Shown: positions 27,849 to 36,584 of the stretch, in pieces
How positions within the stretch are numbered: the first letter of the stretch is position 1
How the letters are laid out: each line of letters begins with the position of its first letter
DNA from: Acidobacteriota bacterium
Lineage (GTDB): Bacteria > Actinomycetota > Thermoleophilia > Gaiellales > Gaiellaceae
DNA: 48,239 bases
Reading direction: 5' to 3'
Assembly (NCBI GenBank): GCA_028876365.1
Contig: JAGWRZ010000059.1
Coordinates: 1 to 48,239 of the forward strand
Made by a program: the position numbers and the translations under genes
The notes under the pieces: model-generated
What the model saw: only the letters and a program-made list of their open reading frames with translations
What the model was told of the DNA's origin: nothing
Databases searched by the model: none

Positions 27849-29066
27849 ATGAAGGCGCCGAAGGTGCTCGCGGTCGCATCGGCCGCCGACCTCGACTTCC
27901 GCTACGGCTGCACTCCCGCCTGGTGGCAGCTCTGGAAGGCGATGGCCGAGACGGGAGTCGACCTGATCGTCACGACCTACCGGGGCCGCGCGATCGAGTC
28001 GCCCTGGTGGCGCACCGCGCCGAACCCCCTGTACCGCGAGGCGGAGGCGTTCGCCGCCGCGCGCGGGCTCGCGGCGAAGGTGCAGCGCCAGGAGTTCGTG
28101 CGCCGCTCCGAGGACGAGCCCGGCGACTCGCTCGCCGACCGGGCCGTGCGCGAAGCGGTGTGGCGCTACGCGACGCCGCGCTGGCGCCGGCATCTCGAGC
28201 AGGTGATCGAGCGCGAGGGCGGAGTCGACGCCGTCGTCGTCTTCACCGTGCCGATGGCGCACTTCCGGGGCATCGCCCCGGCGCTCCGCGAGCGGTTCGG
28301 CGTGCCGGTCGTCTACTACGACGGCGACCTGCCGATGAGCCTGCCCGACTACGGAGGGACCGACACGAGCGGGTTCAACTACTACGTCGGGGCGGACCCC
28401 GGCGAGTACGACCTCGTCGTCGGGAACTCGGAGGGCGCGCTCGACCGCCTCCGCGGGCTGGGAGCGCGTCGCGCCGAGGTCGTGCACTGGGCGGCCGATC
28501 CCGAGCTCTTCCGCCCGCACGAGGTCGCGAAGGACACGGACGTCTTCTTCTACGGCCACTCGGACAAGTTCCGGCGCGAGTGGATGCGCGAGCTGATCGG
28601 CGAGCCGAGCAGGCGCCTCGACGACGTCGATTTCGCGATCGGCGGCTACGACTACCGTGGCGACACGGGGCGGGCGCGCAGCATCGGCCGGGTTCCCTTC
28701 AGCGTCTTCCCGCACGCGATCTCCTCCGCGCGGATCAACCTCAACGTCACCCGGCGCGCGCACGCCGACACGTTCGCCTCGTCGACATGCCGGCTGTTCG
28801 AGCTGGCGGCATGCGGCGCCGCAATCGTCTCCAATCCCGTGAACGGCATCGAGCGCTGGTTCGAGCCCGAGCGCGAGCTGCGCATCGTGGCGGACGCCGG
28901 CGAGGCGGTAGCCGCGTATGCCGAGCTGCTCGCCGATCCGGCGCAGGCGGAGGAGATCGGCCGCCGCGCGCGCGAGCGGGTGCTGGACGAGCACACCTAC
29001 GCGCACCGCGCCCGCCGCCTGATCGACCTTCTCGGCATCCGCTCTCCGGTGACCGCGGATGTCTGA
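27849..29066 (+). CDS. CgeB-like glycosyltransferase (Glyco_trans_1_2 C-terminal domain)
   Basis: A 405-residue GT-B-like protein. The N-terminal half (KVLAVASAADLDFRYG, VVYYDGDLP) and the C-terminal half (DVFFYGHSDKFRREWM near 235, RINLNVTRRAHAD, SSTCRLFELAACGAAIVSN near 315, VLDEHTYAHRARRLI) follow the CgeB/Glyco_trans_1_2 pattern, where F/Y-E-x-x-A-C-G replaces the standard EX7E. Relatives glycosylate spore or surface polymers. The start at 27849 is chosen from promoter spacing; ATG 27840 adds three residues. It overlaps the following GT2 gene by 8 nt. Confidence 0.78.
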   Translation: MKAPKVLAVASAADLDFRYGCTPAWWQLWKAMAETGVDLIVTTYRGRAIESPWWRTAPNPLYREAEAFAAARGLAAKVQRQEFVRRSEDEPGDSLADRAVREAVWRYATPRWRRHLEQVIEREGGVDAVVVFTVPMAHFRGIAPALRERFGVPVVYYDGDLPMSLPDYGGTDTSGFNYYVGADPGEYDLVVGNSEGALDRLRGLGARRAEVVHWAADPELFRPHEVAKDTDVFFYGHSDKFRREWMRELIGEPSRRLDDVDFAIGGYDYRGDTGRARSIGRVPFSVFPHAISSARINLNVTRRAHADTFASSTCRLFELAACGAAIVSNPVNGIERWFEPERELRIVADAGEAVAAYAELLADPAQAEEIGRRARERVLDEHTYAHRARRLIDLLGIRSPVTADV

Positions 29067-29835
29067 CACGATCGTCGACGCGTCCCGGGCGGCGACCCTC
29101 CCCGGGCTGGCGGAGCTGCGGCGCGTCGCGATCGTGCCCGCGCTGAACGAGGAGCATGCGGTCGCCGCCGTCGTCGCCGAGCTGCGCGCCTTCGACCCCG
29201 GCATGGACATCGTCGTCGTCGACGACGGCTCCGTGGACCGCACCTCCGCCGTCGCGACGGCGAGCGGCGCACGCGTCCTTCGCCTGCCGTTCAACCTCGG
29301 CATCGGCGGCGCCGTCCAGACCGGCTTCCGGTACGCCTACGAGCACGGCTACGACCTCGCCGTACGCCTCGACGGCGACGGCCAGCACGACGCGCGCCAG
29401 CTCGGGATCGTCATCGAGCCGGTCCTCCGCGGCGAGGCGGACATCGTCGTCGGCTCGCGCTTCGCGGCGACCGGGCAGGGCTACCGCTCGTCGCGCACGC
29501 GTCGCATCGGCATCCGGCTGCTCGCCTGGGTCGTGTCGCGCATCGTCGGCCAGCGCGTCACGGACACGACATCCGGCTTTCAGGCGCTGAACCGCGAGGG
29601 GATCGCGCTCTTCGCCCGCGACTATCCGCACGACTATCCCGAGGTCGAGGCGACCGTGATGGTGTTCCGCCACCGCCTGAGGCTGCGCGAGGTCCCGGTC
29701 TCGATGCGCGAGCGCGCCGGCGGACGGTCGTCGATCACCGCGCTTCGCTCCATCTACTACATGGTCAAGGTCTTGCTCGCGATCTTCGTCGGGCTGTTCC
29801 GTCGCAACGTCGTTCCGCAGGAGGACTCCTCATGA
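29059..29835 (+). CDS. GT2 polyprenyl-phosphate sugar synthase (DPM1-like)
   Basis: A 258-residue GT2 enzyme. VAIVPALNEE near 23-32, VVVDDGSVDRT near 54-64, RLDGDGQHD near 103-111 (the D-x-D metal site), GSRFAATGQG, and TDTTSGFQALNRE match dolichyl/polyprenyl-phosphate mannose or glucose synthases. A hydrophobic helix near the C-terminus (YYMVKVLLAIFVGLF) may dock it to the membrane. It is coupled by ATGA to a DUF2304 gene, a pairing typical of this family, and would feed the GT-C-type enzymes of the locus with lipid-linked sugar (inference). Confidence 0.85.
   Translation: MSDTIVDASRAATLPGLAELRRVAIVPALNEEHAVAAVVAELRAFDPGMDIVVVDDGSVDRTSAVATASGARVLRLPFNLGIGGAVQTGFRYAYEHGYDLAVRLDGDGQHDARQLGIVIEPVLRGEADIVVGSRFAATGQGYRSSRTRRIGIRLLAWVVSRIVGQRVTDTTSGFQALNREGIALFARDYPHDYPEVEATVMVFRHRLRLREVPVSMRERAGGRSSITALRSIYYMVKVLLAIFVGLFRRNVVPQEDSS
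29819..29824 (+). promoter_or_regulatory. Strong Shine-Dalgarno AGGAGG of the DUF2304 gene
   Basis: AGGAGG with a 7-nt spacer before ATG 29832. It confirms that this genome uses conventional SD initiation inside operons. Confidence 0.7.
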
Positions 29836-30194
29836 CCCCCCTCGCAGTCTCGATCGTCGGCGCGCTCGCGTCGTTCACGCTCGTGCTCGTCGTGCTCGAG
29901 CTCGTCCGCAGCCGTCGCCTGCGCGAGCGCTACGCGCTGCTCTGGCTGCTCACCGGCCTGACGCTGACGGCGCTCTCCGCCTGGCGCAACGGGTTGAACA
30001 CGATCGCCGGCTGGGTCGGCGTGCGGGGCTATCCGCCGGCGGTGCTGTTCGCGGTCGGGATCCTCTTCATCCTCGCCGTGCTGCTGCACTACTCGACGGT
30101 GATCTCACGGCTGTCCGATCAGAACGTCGTGCTCGCGCAGCGGCTCGCGCTCCTCGAGGAGCAGCTCGTCGAGCGCGCTACTTCGGAACGGTGA
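29832..30194 (+). CDS. DUF2304 small membrane protein
   Basis: A 120-residue protein with three predicted helices (about 4-22, 36-52, 72-90) and a C-terminal amphipathic, coiled-coil-prone tail. RERYALLWLLTGL near 33-45 is the DUF2304 signature. The family is regularly encoded next to DPM1-like GT2 genes and may act as membrane partner or flippase-like accessory for the polyprenyl-phosphate sugar; this is not proven. It has an AGGAGG SD and an ATGA overlap with the GT2. The final 17 nt overlap the opposite-strand GT-C gene. Confidence 0.8.
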   Translation: MTPLAVSIVGALASFTLVLVVLELVRSRRLRERYALLWLLTGLTLTALSAWRNGLNTIAGWVGVRGYPPAVLFAVGILFILAVLLHYSTVISRLSDQNVVLAQRLALLEEQLVERATSER

Positions 30195-31862
30195 CGTCCA
30201 CGGGCGCCCCGGCGACGAAGATGTCGCCGGCTGTCGGGTCGTCGATCCAGCTCGCGACCGCCGCGACCCGGTAGTCCCAGCGCCCGGGGCCGGGATGGTC
30301 GGTGACGCTCGTCGCGTTCGTCGCGGCGACGACGGCGCCGTTGAGGCGGCACTGCGCGCCGCCGCCGGTCGTGTCGCAGACGACCGCCTGCGTGACCTCG
30401 GCGCGGATGACGCGGTAGCCCATGGCGCCGCCGAGCGGCTTCAAGGGGCTCCACGAGACCGTGACGATGCTTCCTCGCCGCGTGACCACCGGACGCCAGG
30501 CGCCGTCGACGGTGAACGGAGCGTTGAGGCTCGGGCCCGTCTGCGTGTAGTAGGAGATCGTGTCGCTCTTCGAGAGCACGGGGAGCGCGGCCGCAAGCCC
30601 GAGGGGCACGGCGCAGAAGAGCGTGCCGATCGCCGCCACGAGGCCGACGCGAAGGCGGTGCGACCCGAAGCGGCCGGGCTCCGGCCCGCGCAGGCGCTGC
30701 GGGAGGCCGGGGAAGAGCAGGAGGACGCCGGCGAGGATGACGAGGAAGGCGGGGATGGCGGAGATCGTCTGGCGCAGGAGGTCGGAGTCGTCGATGCTGC
30801 CGTGTCCCGGCGACATCCACTTCACGACGATCACGCTGAAGAACCAGCCGCCGAAGAGCAGGCCGGCAGGCCGCGAGCGGCGCAGCAGCCCGATCGTCCC
30901 GGCGATCGCGAGCCACTCGAGGACGCGGACGCTCCAGAAGTGCTCGCGGATGCTGTCGAGCTGCTGCGAGAAGAAGCTCCAGCTCGGGTGGAAGTAGCTG
31001 TGCAGCCCGATGGCGAGGAGAGGCGCCGCGGCGGCGAGGAGGTGGTGCGATCCGGCGATGCCGCTCCGGAAGAGCGGCAGGTTCCCCTCGCCGCGCGCCT
31101 TCCACACGGCGAGCGCGAGGATGCTCGGCGCGATCCCCGCCGCCGTGTAGGCGAGCGAGCGCCGGCGCCGCGCGGCGATGAGGGCGAGGCCGATGCCGAC
31201 GAGCACCGGCGCATTCGACGGCTTGATGCCGATGGCGACGCCGCCGACGAGCCCGGCCATGACGCCGTCCCAGCGATCGTCGTCCTGGACGGCCCGCAGG
31301 GCGAAGTACGCGGCGACGACGCTCGCGACCATCGACGGGAAGTCGGACATGACGGTCAGGCCGAGCGACTGCGGGAGCAGCTGCTCGGTGTAGCGCTGGT
31401 GGTAGCCGACGTTCGCGTACCTGATCCCGACGAGCGGAACGAGGATCCAGAGCAGCGCGACCCAGTAGCCGAAGAGCCGGCCTCCGAGGCGGACGCCGAT
31501 GCCGTAGGTCGCGAGCAGCGCGACCGGCATGAGCACGAGCACGTTCAGGAGCAGGATGAACGGGAGCGGAGCGAGGAGGTTCGGCCCGCCGAGCAGCGCG
31601 AACGGCAGGAGGACGATCGACCACGCGTAGCCGATCGACGTGTGCGGCAGGCGTCCGTGGCCCATCACCCACGCCGTGCTGTAGTGCCAGAGCTCGTCGC
31701 CGCCCTGGTAGTAGAGCCAGCCGTTGTGCCGGACGGTCACCGCGACGCCGAGCGTCGTCGCCCACGCGAAGACGACGAGCCCGATGAGGATGTACCGGGG
31801 CCGGATCTGCTCGACGCGCGCGAGCACGCGCGGGGCCGCGCCGAGCTGCGCCGCGATCGAGC

Positions 31863-31866
<4 letters not shown>
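30178..31866 (-). CDS. GT-C-like polytopic membrane protein with C-terminal Ig/FN3-like domain
   Basis: A 562-residue protein. After the first helix an extracytoplasmic loop has [20 protein letters not shown], with acidic residues where GT39/ArnT-like enzymes bind the lipid-P-sugar; about ten to twelve further helices follow. Residues from about 445 onward are soluble and FN3-like ([29 protein letters not shown]), with two cysteines that could form a disulfide outside the cell. It is probably a polyprenyl-phosphate-sugar transferase; a polymerase or structural role is possible. GTG 31866 is chosen because it forms the locus-typical GTGA overlap with the Fcl stop; an ATG-like start at 31896 would overlap by 34 nt. 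Confidence 0.65.
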
Positions 31867-32777
<911 letters not shown>

Positions 32778-32781
32778 CGCG

Positions 32782-32791
32782 CCCTAGGGTA
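32782..32791. promoter_or_regulatory. Overlapping back-to-back leaderless promoters in a 19-bp divergent gap
   Basis: Only 19 bp (32778-32796) separate the fcl GTG from the flippase GTG. The palindrome CCCTAGGG (32782-32789) creates TAGGGT on the plus strand (32785-32790, 6 nt before GTG 32797) and TACCCT on the minus strand (32791-32786, 8 nt before GTG 32777). The two -10 boxes share five base pairs, so the two polymerases could not bind at once. Confidence 0.6.
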
Positions 32792-32796
32792 GCTTC

Positions 32797-34266
32797 GTGG
32801 CCAGAAGGTCCGCGCTCCGAAGCGGCGTCCTCATCGGGCTCGCGCAGCTCGTCGTGTCGCTCGCCGCGGCCGGCGCGGGGGCGCTGCTCGCGCACAGGTT
32901 CGGCCGCAATGCCGAGACCGACGGCTTCCTCAGCGCGTACGGCGTCTACCTCGTCCTCGTCTTCGCAGCGCAGGCGTTCCGCATGGTCGTCGTCCCCGAC
33001 CTGACGCGGGCCGCAGCAGACGGAAGGCTCGGCGGAGAGAGCCGCGGCTACGCGGTCGCTTACCTGTGCCTCGCCGTTCCCGCGTGCGTCCTCGTCGCGG
33101 TGCTCTCGAGGCCGATCGCCGACCTTCTGACGGGCAACCTGCCGCCGCGGGCGTCGCACGTCGCGGCGCGCGCGCTCGTCGTCCTCGTGCCCGCGGCGTT
33201 CGGCCAGCTGCTCGCCGCGCTCGCCGCGTCCGCGCTCGCGGCGCTCGACAGCTACGCGACGGCCGCGGCGGGCTTCGCGCTCGGCGGCATCGTCGGCCTC
33301 GCCGTCTTCGCGGCGTTCTCGAGCCGGCACGGGATCGTCGCGCTCGCGTGGGGGCTCGGCGCGAATGCGGTCGTCTCCATCGCCGTGCCGACGGCCGAGC
33401 TCTTCCGCCGGCGCGCGCTCGCCGGCGCGCTGCCGCAGCGGCTGGAGATCGGCCCGCGGCTCTGGCATCTCCTCCAGGGCGCGGCCGTCCCGGTCGCCCT
33501 GCAGGGCTGCTACCTCCTTGCGCTCCGCTTCTCCGCGCACCTCGGCGTCGGCAGCCTGACGAGCTTCTCGTACGCATACCTCGCCGCGTCCACGCTCGTC
33601 GGCGCGACCGCGTTCTCCGTCGGCCTCATCTCGTCCGCGCCGTTGACGCGGCGAGGCATCGACCCGGACGCGGCGGCGCGCCACGTCGTTCACGCAGCCT
33701 GGGTGAGCTTGTCGATCGTCGGGCTCGCCGCGGGCGTGTTCGCGATCGTCGGCGGCCGCATCGTCGGCCTCATCCTCGGCAGCGCATACGCCGGCGGCGT
33801 CGGCAGGCAGCTCGGGCATCTCGTCGTCTATCTCGCGCCCTGGATGCTCGCGTGGGTCGGGTTCGCGGTGACGTTCCCGCTCGTGTTCGTCGCCGCGAAG
33901 CGGTGGACGCTCGTCCCGCTCGGAGCGCTCGGGTTCGGCGTCTGCATTCCGCTCGGCCTGGGCCTCCGCGCGCTCTGGGGCCTGCCGGGCATCGCCGTCG
34001 CCGTGGGAATCGCGACGCTCGTCATCTTCGTCGGCCTCATGTGGACGCTCTCTCCCCGCACGCTCGCGATCGCGGCGGTCGGGCTCGCGCGTCTCGCGCT
34101 CGCCGTGGGCGCGGCCGCGGCGCTCGCGTTCGGCACGCTCGCGATCGCGCTGTCGCCGGTCGCGGCCGCGCTCGTCGGAGCGCTCCTCTACGCCGTCGTC
34201 ATCGTGGCGATGCGGTCGCTCGGCCTCAGCGAGGCGTGGTCGTACGTGCGGGGTCTCCACCAATGA
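32797..34266 (+). CDS. MurJ/Wzx-like lipid-linked oligosaccharide flippase (second flippase)
   Basis: A 489-residue MOP-superfamily protein with about fourteen helices. The N-terminal half has HRFGRNAETDGFLSAYGVYLVLVFAAQAFRMVVVP, similar to the MurJ-type start where A/E-x-D-A/G-F sits between helices 1 and 2. It differs clearly from the Wzx-like protein at 11114, which suggests a separate substrate. It is coupled by ATGA to the GDP-mannose dehydratase gene and heads a plus-strand run that goes on to 44273. GTG 32797 is supported by the TAGGGT box 6 nt upstream. Confidence 0.78.
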   Translation: MARRSALRSGVLIGLAQLVVSLAAAGAGALLAHRFGRNAETDGFLSAYGVYLVLVFAAQAFRMVVVPDLTRAAADGRLGGESRGYAVAYLCLAVPACVLVAVLSRPIADLLTGNLPPRASHVAARALVVLVPAAFGQLLAALAASALAALDSYATAAAGFALGGIVGLAVFAAFSSRHGIVALAWGLGANAVVSIAVPTAELFRRRALAGALPQRLEIGPRLWHLLQGAAVPVALQGCYLLALRFSAHLGVGSLTSFSYAYLAASTLVGATAFSVGLISSAPLTRRGIDPDAAARHVVHAAWVSLSIVGLAAGVFAIVGGRIVGLILGSAYAGGVGRQLGHLVVYLAPWMLAWVGFAVTFPLVFVAAKRWTLVPLGALGFGVCIPLGLGLRALWGLPGIAVAVGIATLVIFVGLMWTLSPRTLAIAAVGLARLALAVGAAAALAFGTLAIALSPVAAALVGALLYAVVIVAMRSLGLSEAWSYVRGLHQ

Positions 34267-35213
34267 AGGCTCTCGTCACCGGCGTCGGCGGACAGGACGG
34301 CTCGTACCTCGCCGAGCTCCTGCTCGAGCGCGGGTACGAGGTCGTCGGCATCGTCCCGCGCGCGGACGCGCACTATGCGCATCTCGCCGGCGGCGTCGAG
34401 CTCCTGCACGTCGACCTTCTCGACCAGGGCGCGCTCGCGCGCGTGCTGCGCGAGCACGCGCCGCACGAGGTGTACAACCTCGCCTCGCCGTCGTTCGTCC
34501 CCGCCTCGTGGGAGGAGCCGGTGCTGACGGCGGAGTTCGCGGCGGTCGGCGTCACCGCCCTCCTCGAGGCCGTCCGCACGGTCGATGCGGCGACGCGCGT
34601 CTACCAGGCCTCTTCGAGCGAGATCTTCGGAGAGCCGTCCGACGTCCCGCAGACGGAGGACACGCCGCTCCATCCGGTGACGCCGTACGGAGTCGCCAAG
34701 GCGTACGGCCATTTCATCGTCGGCTCGTATCGCCGCCGCTACGGCCTGCACGCGAGCTGCGGGATCCTCTACAACCACGAATCGCCGCGACGGCCGGCCG
34801 ACTTCCTGCCGAGCAAGGTGGCGCACGCCGCGGCCGCGATCTCGCTCGGGATCGAGCACGAGCTCGCGGTCGGCGACCTGCGGGCCCAGCGGGACTGGGG
34901 ATACGCCCGCGACTACGTCGAGGCGATGTGGCGGATGCTGCAGGAGGACGAGCCCGGCGACTACGTGATCGCCACCGGCGAGCTGCACACGGTCGAGGAC
35001 ATCGTCGCGCTCGCGTTCGCGCACGTCGGCCTCGACTGGCGCGCGCACGTGCGCGTGGACGAGTCGCTGCTGCGCGGCGCGGCCGAGCTGCACCATCTCG
35101 TCGGCGACGCGACGAAGGCGCGTGCGCGGCTCGGCTGGTCGCCGACGGTCGACTTCGACGGCCTCGTCCGCCTGCTCGTCGATGCTGCCGTCGAACGGCT
35201 CACGAGTTCGTAA
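34263..35213 (+). CDS. gmd: GDP-mannose 4,6-dehydratase
   Basis: A 316-residue SDR with GMD-specific landmarks: GVGGQDGSYLAELLLERGY near 7-25, YNLASPSFVPASWEEPV near 72-88, QASSSEIFGEP near 118-128, PYGVAK with Y142 and K146, LYNHESPRR near 168-176, and GDLRAQRDWGYARDYVEAMW near 207-226. It makes GDP-4-keto-6-deoxymannose, the substrate for the Fcl-like enzyme (GDP-fucose) or a reductase (GDP-rhamnose). It is somewhat shorter than classical GMD (about 340-370). No GDP-mannose pyrophosphorylase is in the window. Confidence 0.92.
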   Translation: MKALVTGVGGQDGSYLAELLLERGYEVVGIVPRADAHYAHLAGGVELLHVDLLDQGALARVLREHAPHEVYNLASPSFVPASWEEPVLTAEFAAVGVTALLEAVRTVDAATRVYQASSSEIFGEPSDVPQTEDTPLHPVTPYGVAKAYGHFIVGSYRRRYGLHASCGILYNHESPRRPADFLPSKVAHAAAAISLGIEHELAVGDLRAQRDWGYARDYVEAMWRMLQEDEPGDYVIATGELHTVEDIVALAFAHVGLDWRAHVRVDESLLRGAAELHHLVGDATKARARLGWSPTVDFDGLVRLLVDAAVERLTSS

Positions 35214-35224
35214 CACCCGATCCC

Positions 35225-35230
35225 TAGACT
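35225..35230 (+). promoter_or_regulatory. Leaderless -10 candidate TAGACT, 8 nt before ATG 35239
   Basis: In the 25-bp gap after gmd, TAGACT stands 8 nt before the ATG of the 104-aa protein, with no SD between. It probably starts a separate transcript for the downstream glycosyltransferase block. Confidence 0.5.
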
Positions 35231-35238
35231 CACGCGCA

Positions 35239-35553
35239 ATGGCCGATCAGCAGGGGCTTTCCGTCGACGAGGTGTACGCGCGGCTCCGCGAGGCCGTCGA
35301 TCGCGGCACGCGCGACGTCGCCTCGACCCGCGGGCTCGCGGAGCGCTTCTGGCCGGTCAGCGCCGACAAGCCGCTCGAGCGCCGGCCGGGCGCCGGGGGA
35401 TGGGCCGCCTTCCAGGCGAAGCGGGTCCTGCGCAAGCTGATGCGCTGGTACGTCGAGCCCGCGTTCGCCGAGCAGCGCATCGTCAACGATGCGTTGCTCC
35501 GGCTCGTCGACGACCTCTCGCGCCGCGTCGACGAGCTGGAGTCCCGCTGGTGA
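35239..35553 (+). CDS. 104-aa protein of unknown function heading a GT block
   Basis: A 104-residue protein without membrane helix or signal peptide. The first 40 residues are polar; RFWPVSADKPLERRPG is followed by a basic amphipathic stretch (AKRVLRKLMRWYV) and a C-terminal heptad-like segment (NDALLRLVDDLSRRVDELESR) that may coil. The order of a Trp-Pro motif, a basic amphipathic helix and a short coil resembles the N-terminal leader of some actinobacterial SAM-methyltransferases in glycan clusters, but no methyltransferase domain follows; this likeness is tentative. It overlaps the next GT4 by GTGA and has its own -10 box, which suggests an intact gene. It may be a membrane-surface adaptor or regulator; its function is unknown. 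Confidence 0.7.
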   Translation: MADQQGLSVDEVYARLREAVDRGTRDVASTRGLAERFWPVSADKPLERRPGAGGWAAFQAKRVLRKLMRWYVEPAFAEQRIVNDALLRLVDDLSRRVDELESRW

Positions 35554-36584
35554 GGCTCGCCGTCTGCCTGCCGCAGGTCCCCTTCGAGCGCGGCGGGGCC
35601 GAGATCGTCGCCGACGACCTCGTCGACCAGCTGAACGCCCGCGGGCACGACGCGGCGCTCGTGACCGTTCCTTTCAAGTGGTATCCCGGGGAGCGCGTGC
35701 TGACGCAGGCGTTCCTCTGGCGGCTCCTCGACCTCGAGGAGGCGAACGGCCGCCCGATCGACGCGGTGATCGCGACGAAGTTCCCGTCGTACGCGGTCCG
35801 GCATCCGCGCAAGGTCGTCTGGCTCCTGCATCAGTTCCGGCAGGCGTGGGATCTCGACCGCACCGAGCTCGGGCAGTTCTCGGAGTCGGCGGAGGACCGT
35901 GCGCTGCGCAGGCAGGTGCTCGCGTTCGAGCGCACCGCGCTCGCCGAGGCGCGTGCGATCTTCGCCACCTCGGGCAACGTCGCCGGCCGGCTGCACGCGT
36001 CGACGGGGCTCGACGCGGAGCTGATGCCGCATCCGCCGGCACCGCTTCCGTACCGCTGCGACCGCTACGACGACTTCATCCTCTCGGTGAACCGGCTCGA
36101 CCGCGCCAAGCGCATCGAGCTGCTGCTCGAGGCCGCTGCGGCGGACCCGGCGATGCGCGTCGTCATCGCAGGGGACGGGCCCGACCGCGAACGGCTGGAG
36201 CGGATCGCGCACGAGCGCGGCCTGAACGGCCGTGCGGAGTTCACCGGTCGTGTCAGCGATGCACGCCTGGCCGAGCTGTATGCGAGCTGCCTCGGCGTCT
36301 ACTACGCGCCGGTGGACGAGGATTTCGGGATGGTGCCGTTCGAGGCGTTCCTCTCCGAGAAGCCGGTGCTGACGACGAGCGACTCCGGCGGGCCGCTCGA
36401 CGTCGTGCGCGACCGGGAGACCGGTCTCGTCGTCGCGCCCCATGCGACGGAGCTCGCGCGCGCTTGCGCTTGGCTCCGCGGGCACCATGCCGAGGCGCGC
36501 GCGTACGGCCGCGCAGGACGCGAAGTCGCGAGTGCCGTGACGTGGGACGCGTGCATCGACCGGCTGCTCGCCGCCGTCGCGTGA
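35550..36584 (+). CDS. GT4-family glycosyltransferase
   Basis: A 344-residue GT-B enzyme beginning RLAVCLPQVPFERGGAEIVA, with the G-G-A-E donor loop near 15. IATKFPSYAVRHPRKVVWLLHQFRQ-type sequence near 75-100 resembles mannosyl/rhamnosyl GT4 enzymes of actinobacteria. The C-terminal domain has SVNRLDRAKRIELLL, IAGDGPDRERL and the EX7E motif E-DFGMVPF-E. GTGA overlaps couple it to the small protein before and to the fusion gene after. Confidence 0.84.
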   Translation: MRLAVCLPQVPFERGGAEIVADDLVDQLNARGHDAALVTVPFKWYPGERVLTQAFLWRLLDLEEANGRPIDAVIATKFPSYAVRHPRKVVWLLHQFRQAWDLDRTELGQFSESAEDRALRRQVLAFERTALAEARAIFATSGNVAGRLHASTGLDAELMPHPPAPLPYRCDRYDDFILSVNRLDRAKRIELLLEAAAADPAMRVVIAGDGPDRERLERIAHERGLNGRAEFTGRVSDARLAELYASCLGVYYAPVDEDFGMVPFEAFLSEKPVLTTSDSGGPLDVVRDRETGLVVAPHATELARACAWLRGHHAEARAYGRAGREVASAVTWDACIDRLLAAVA

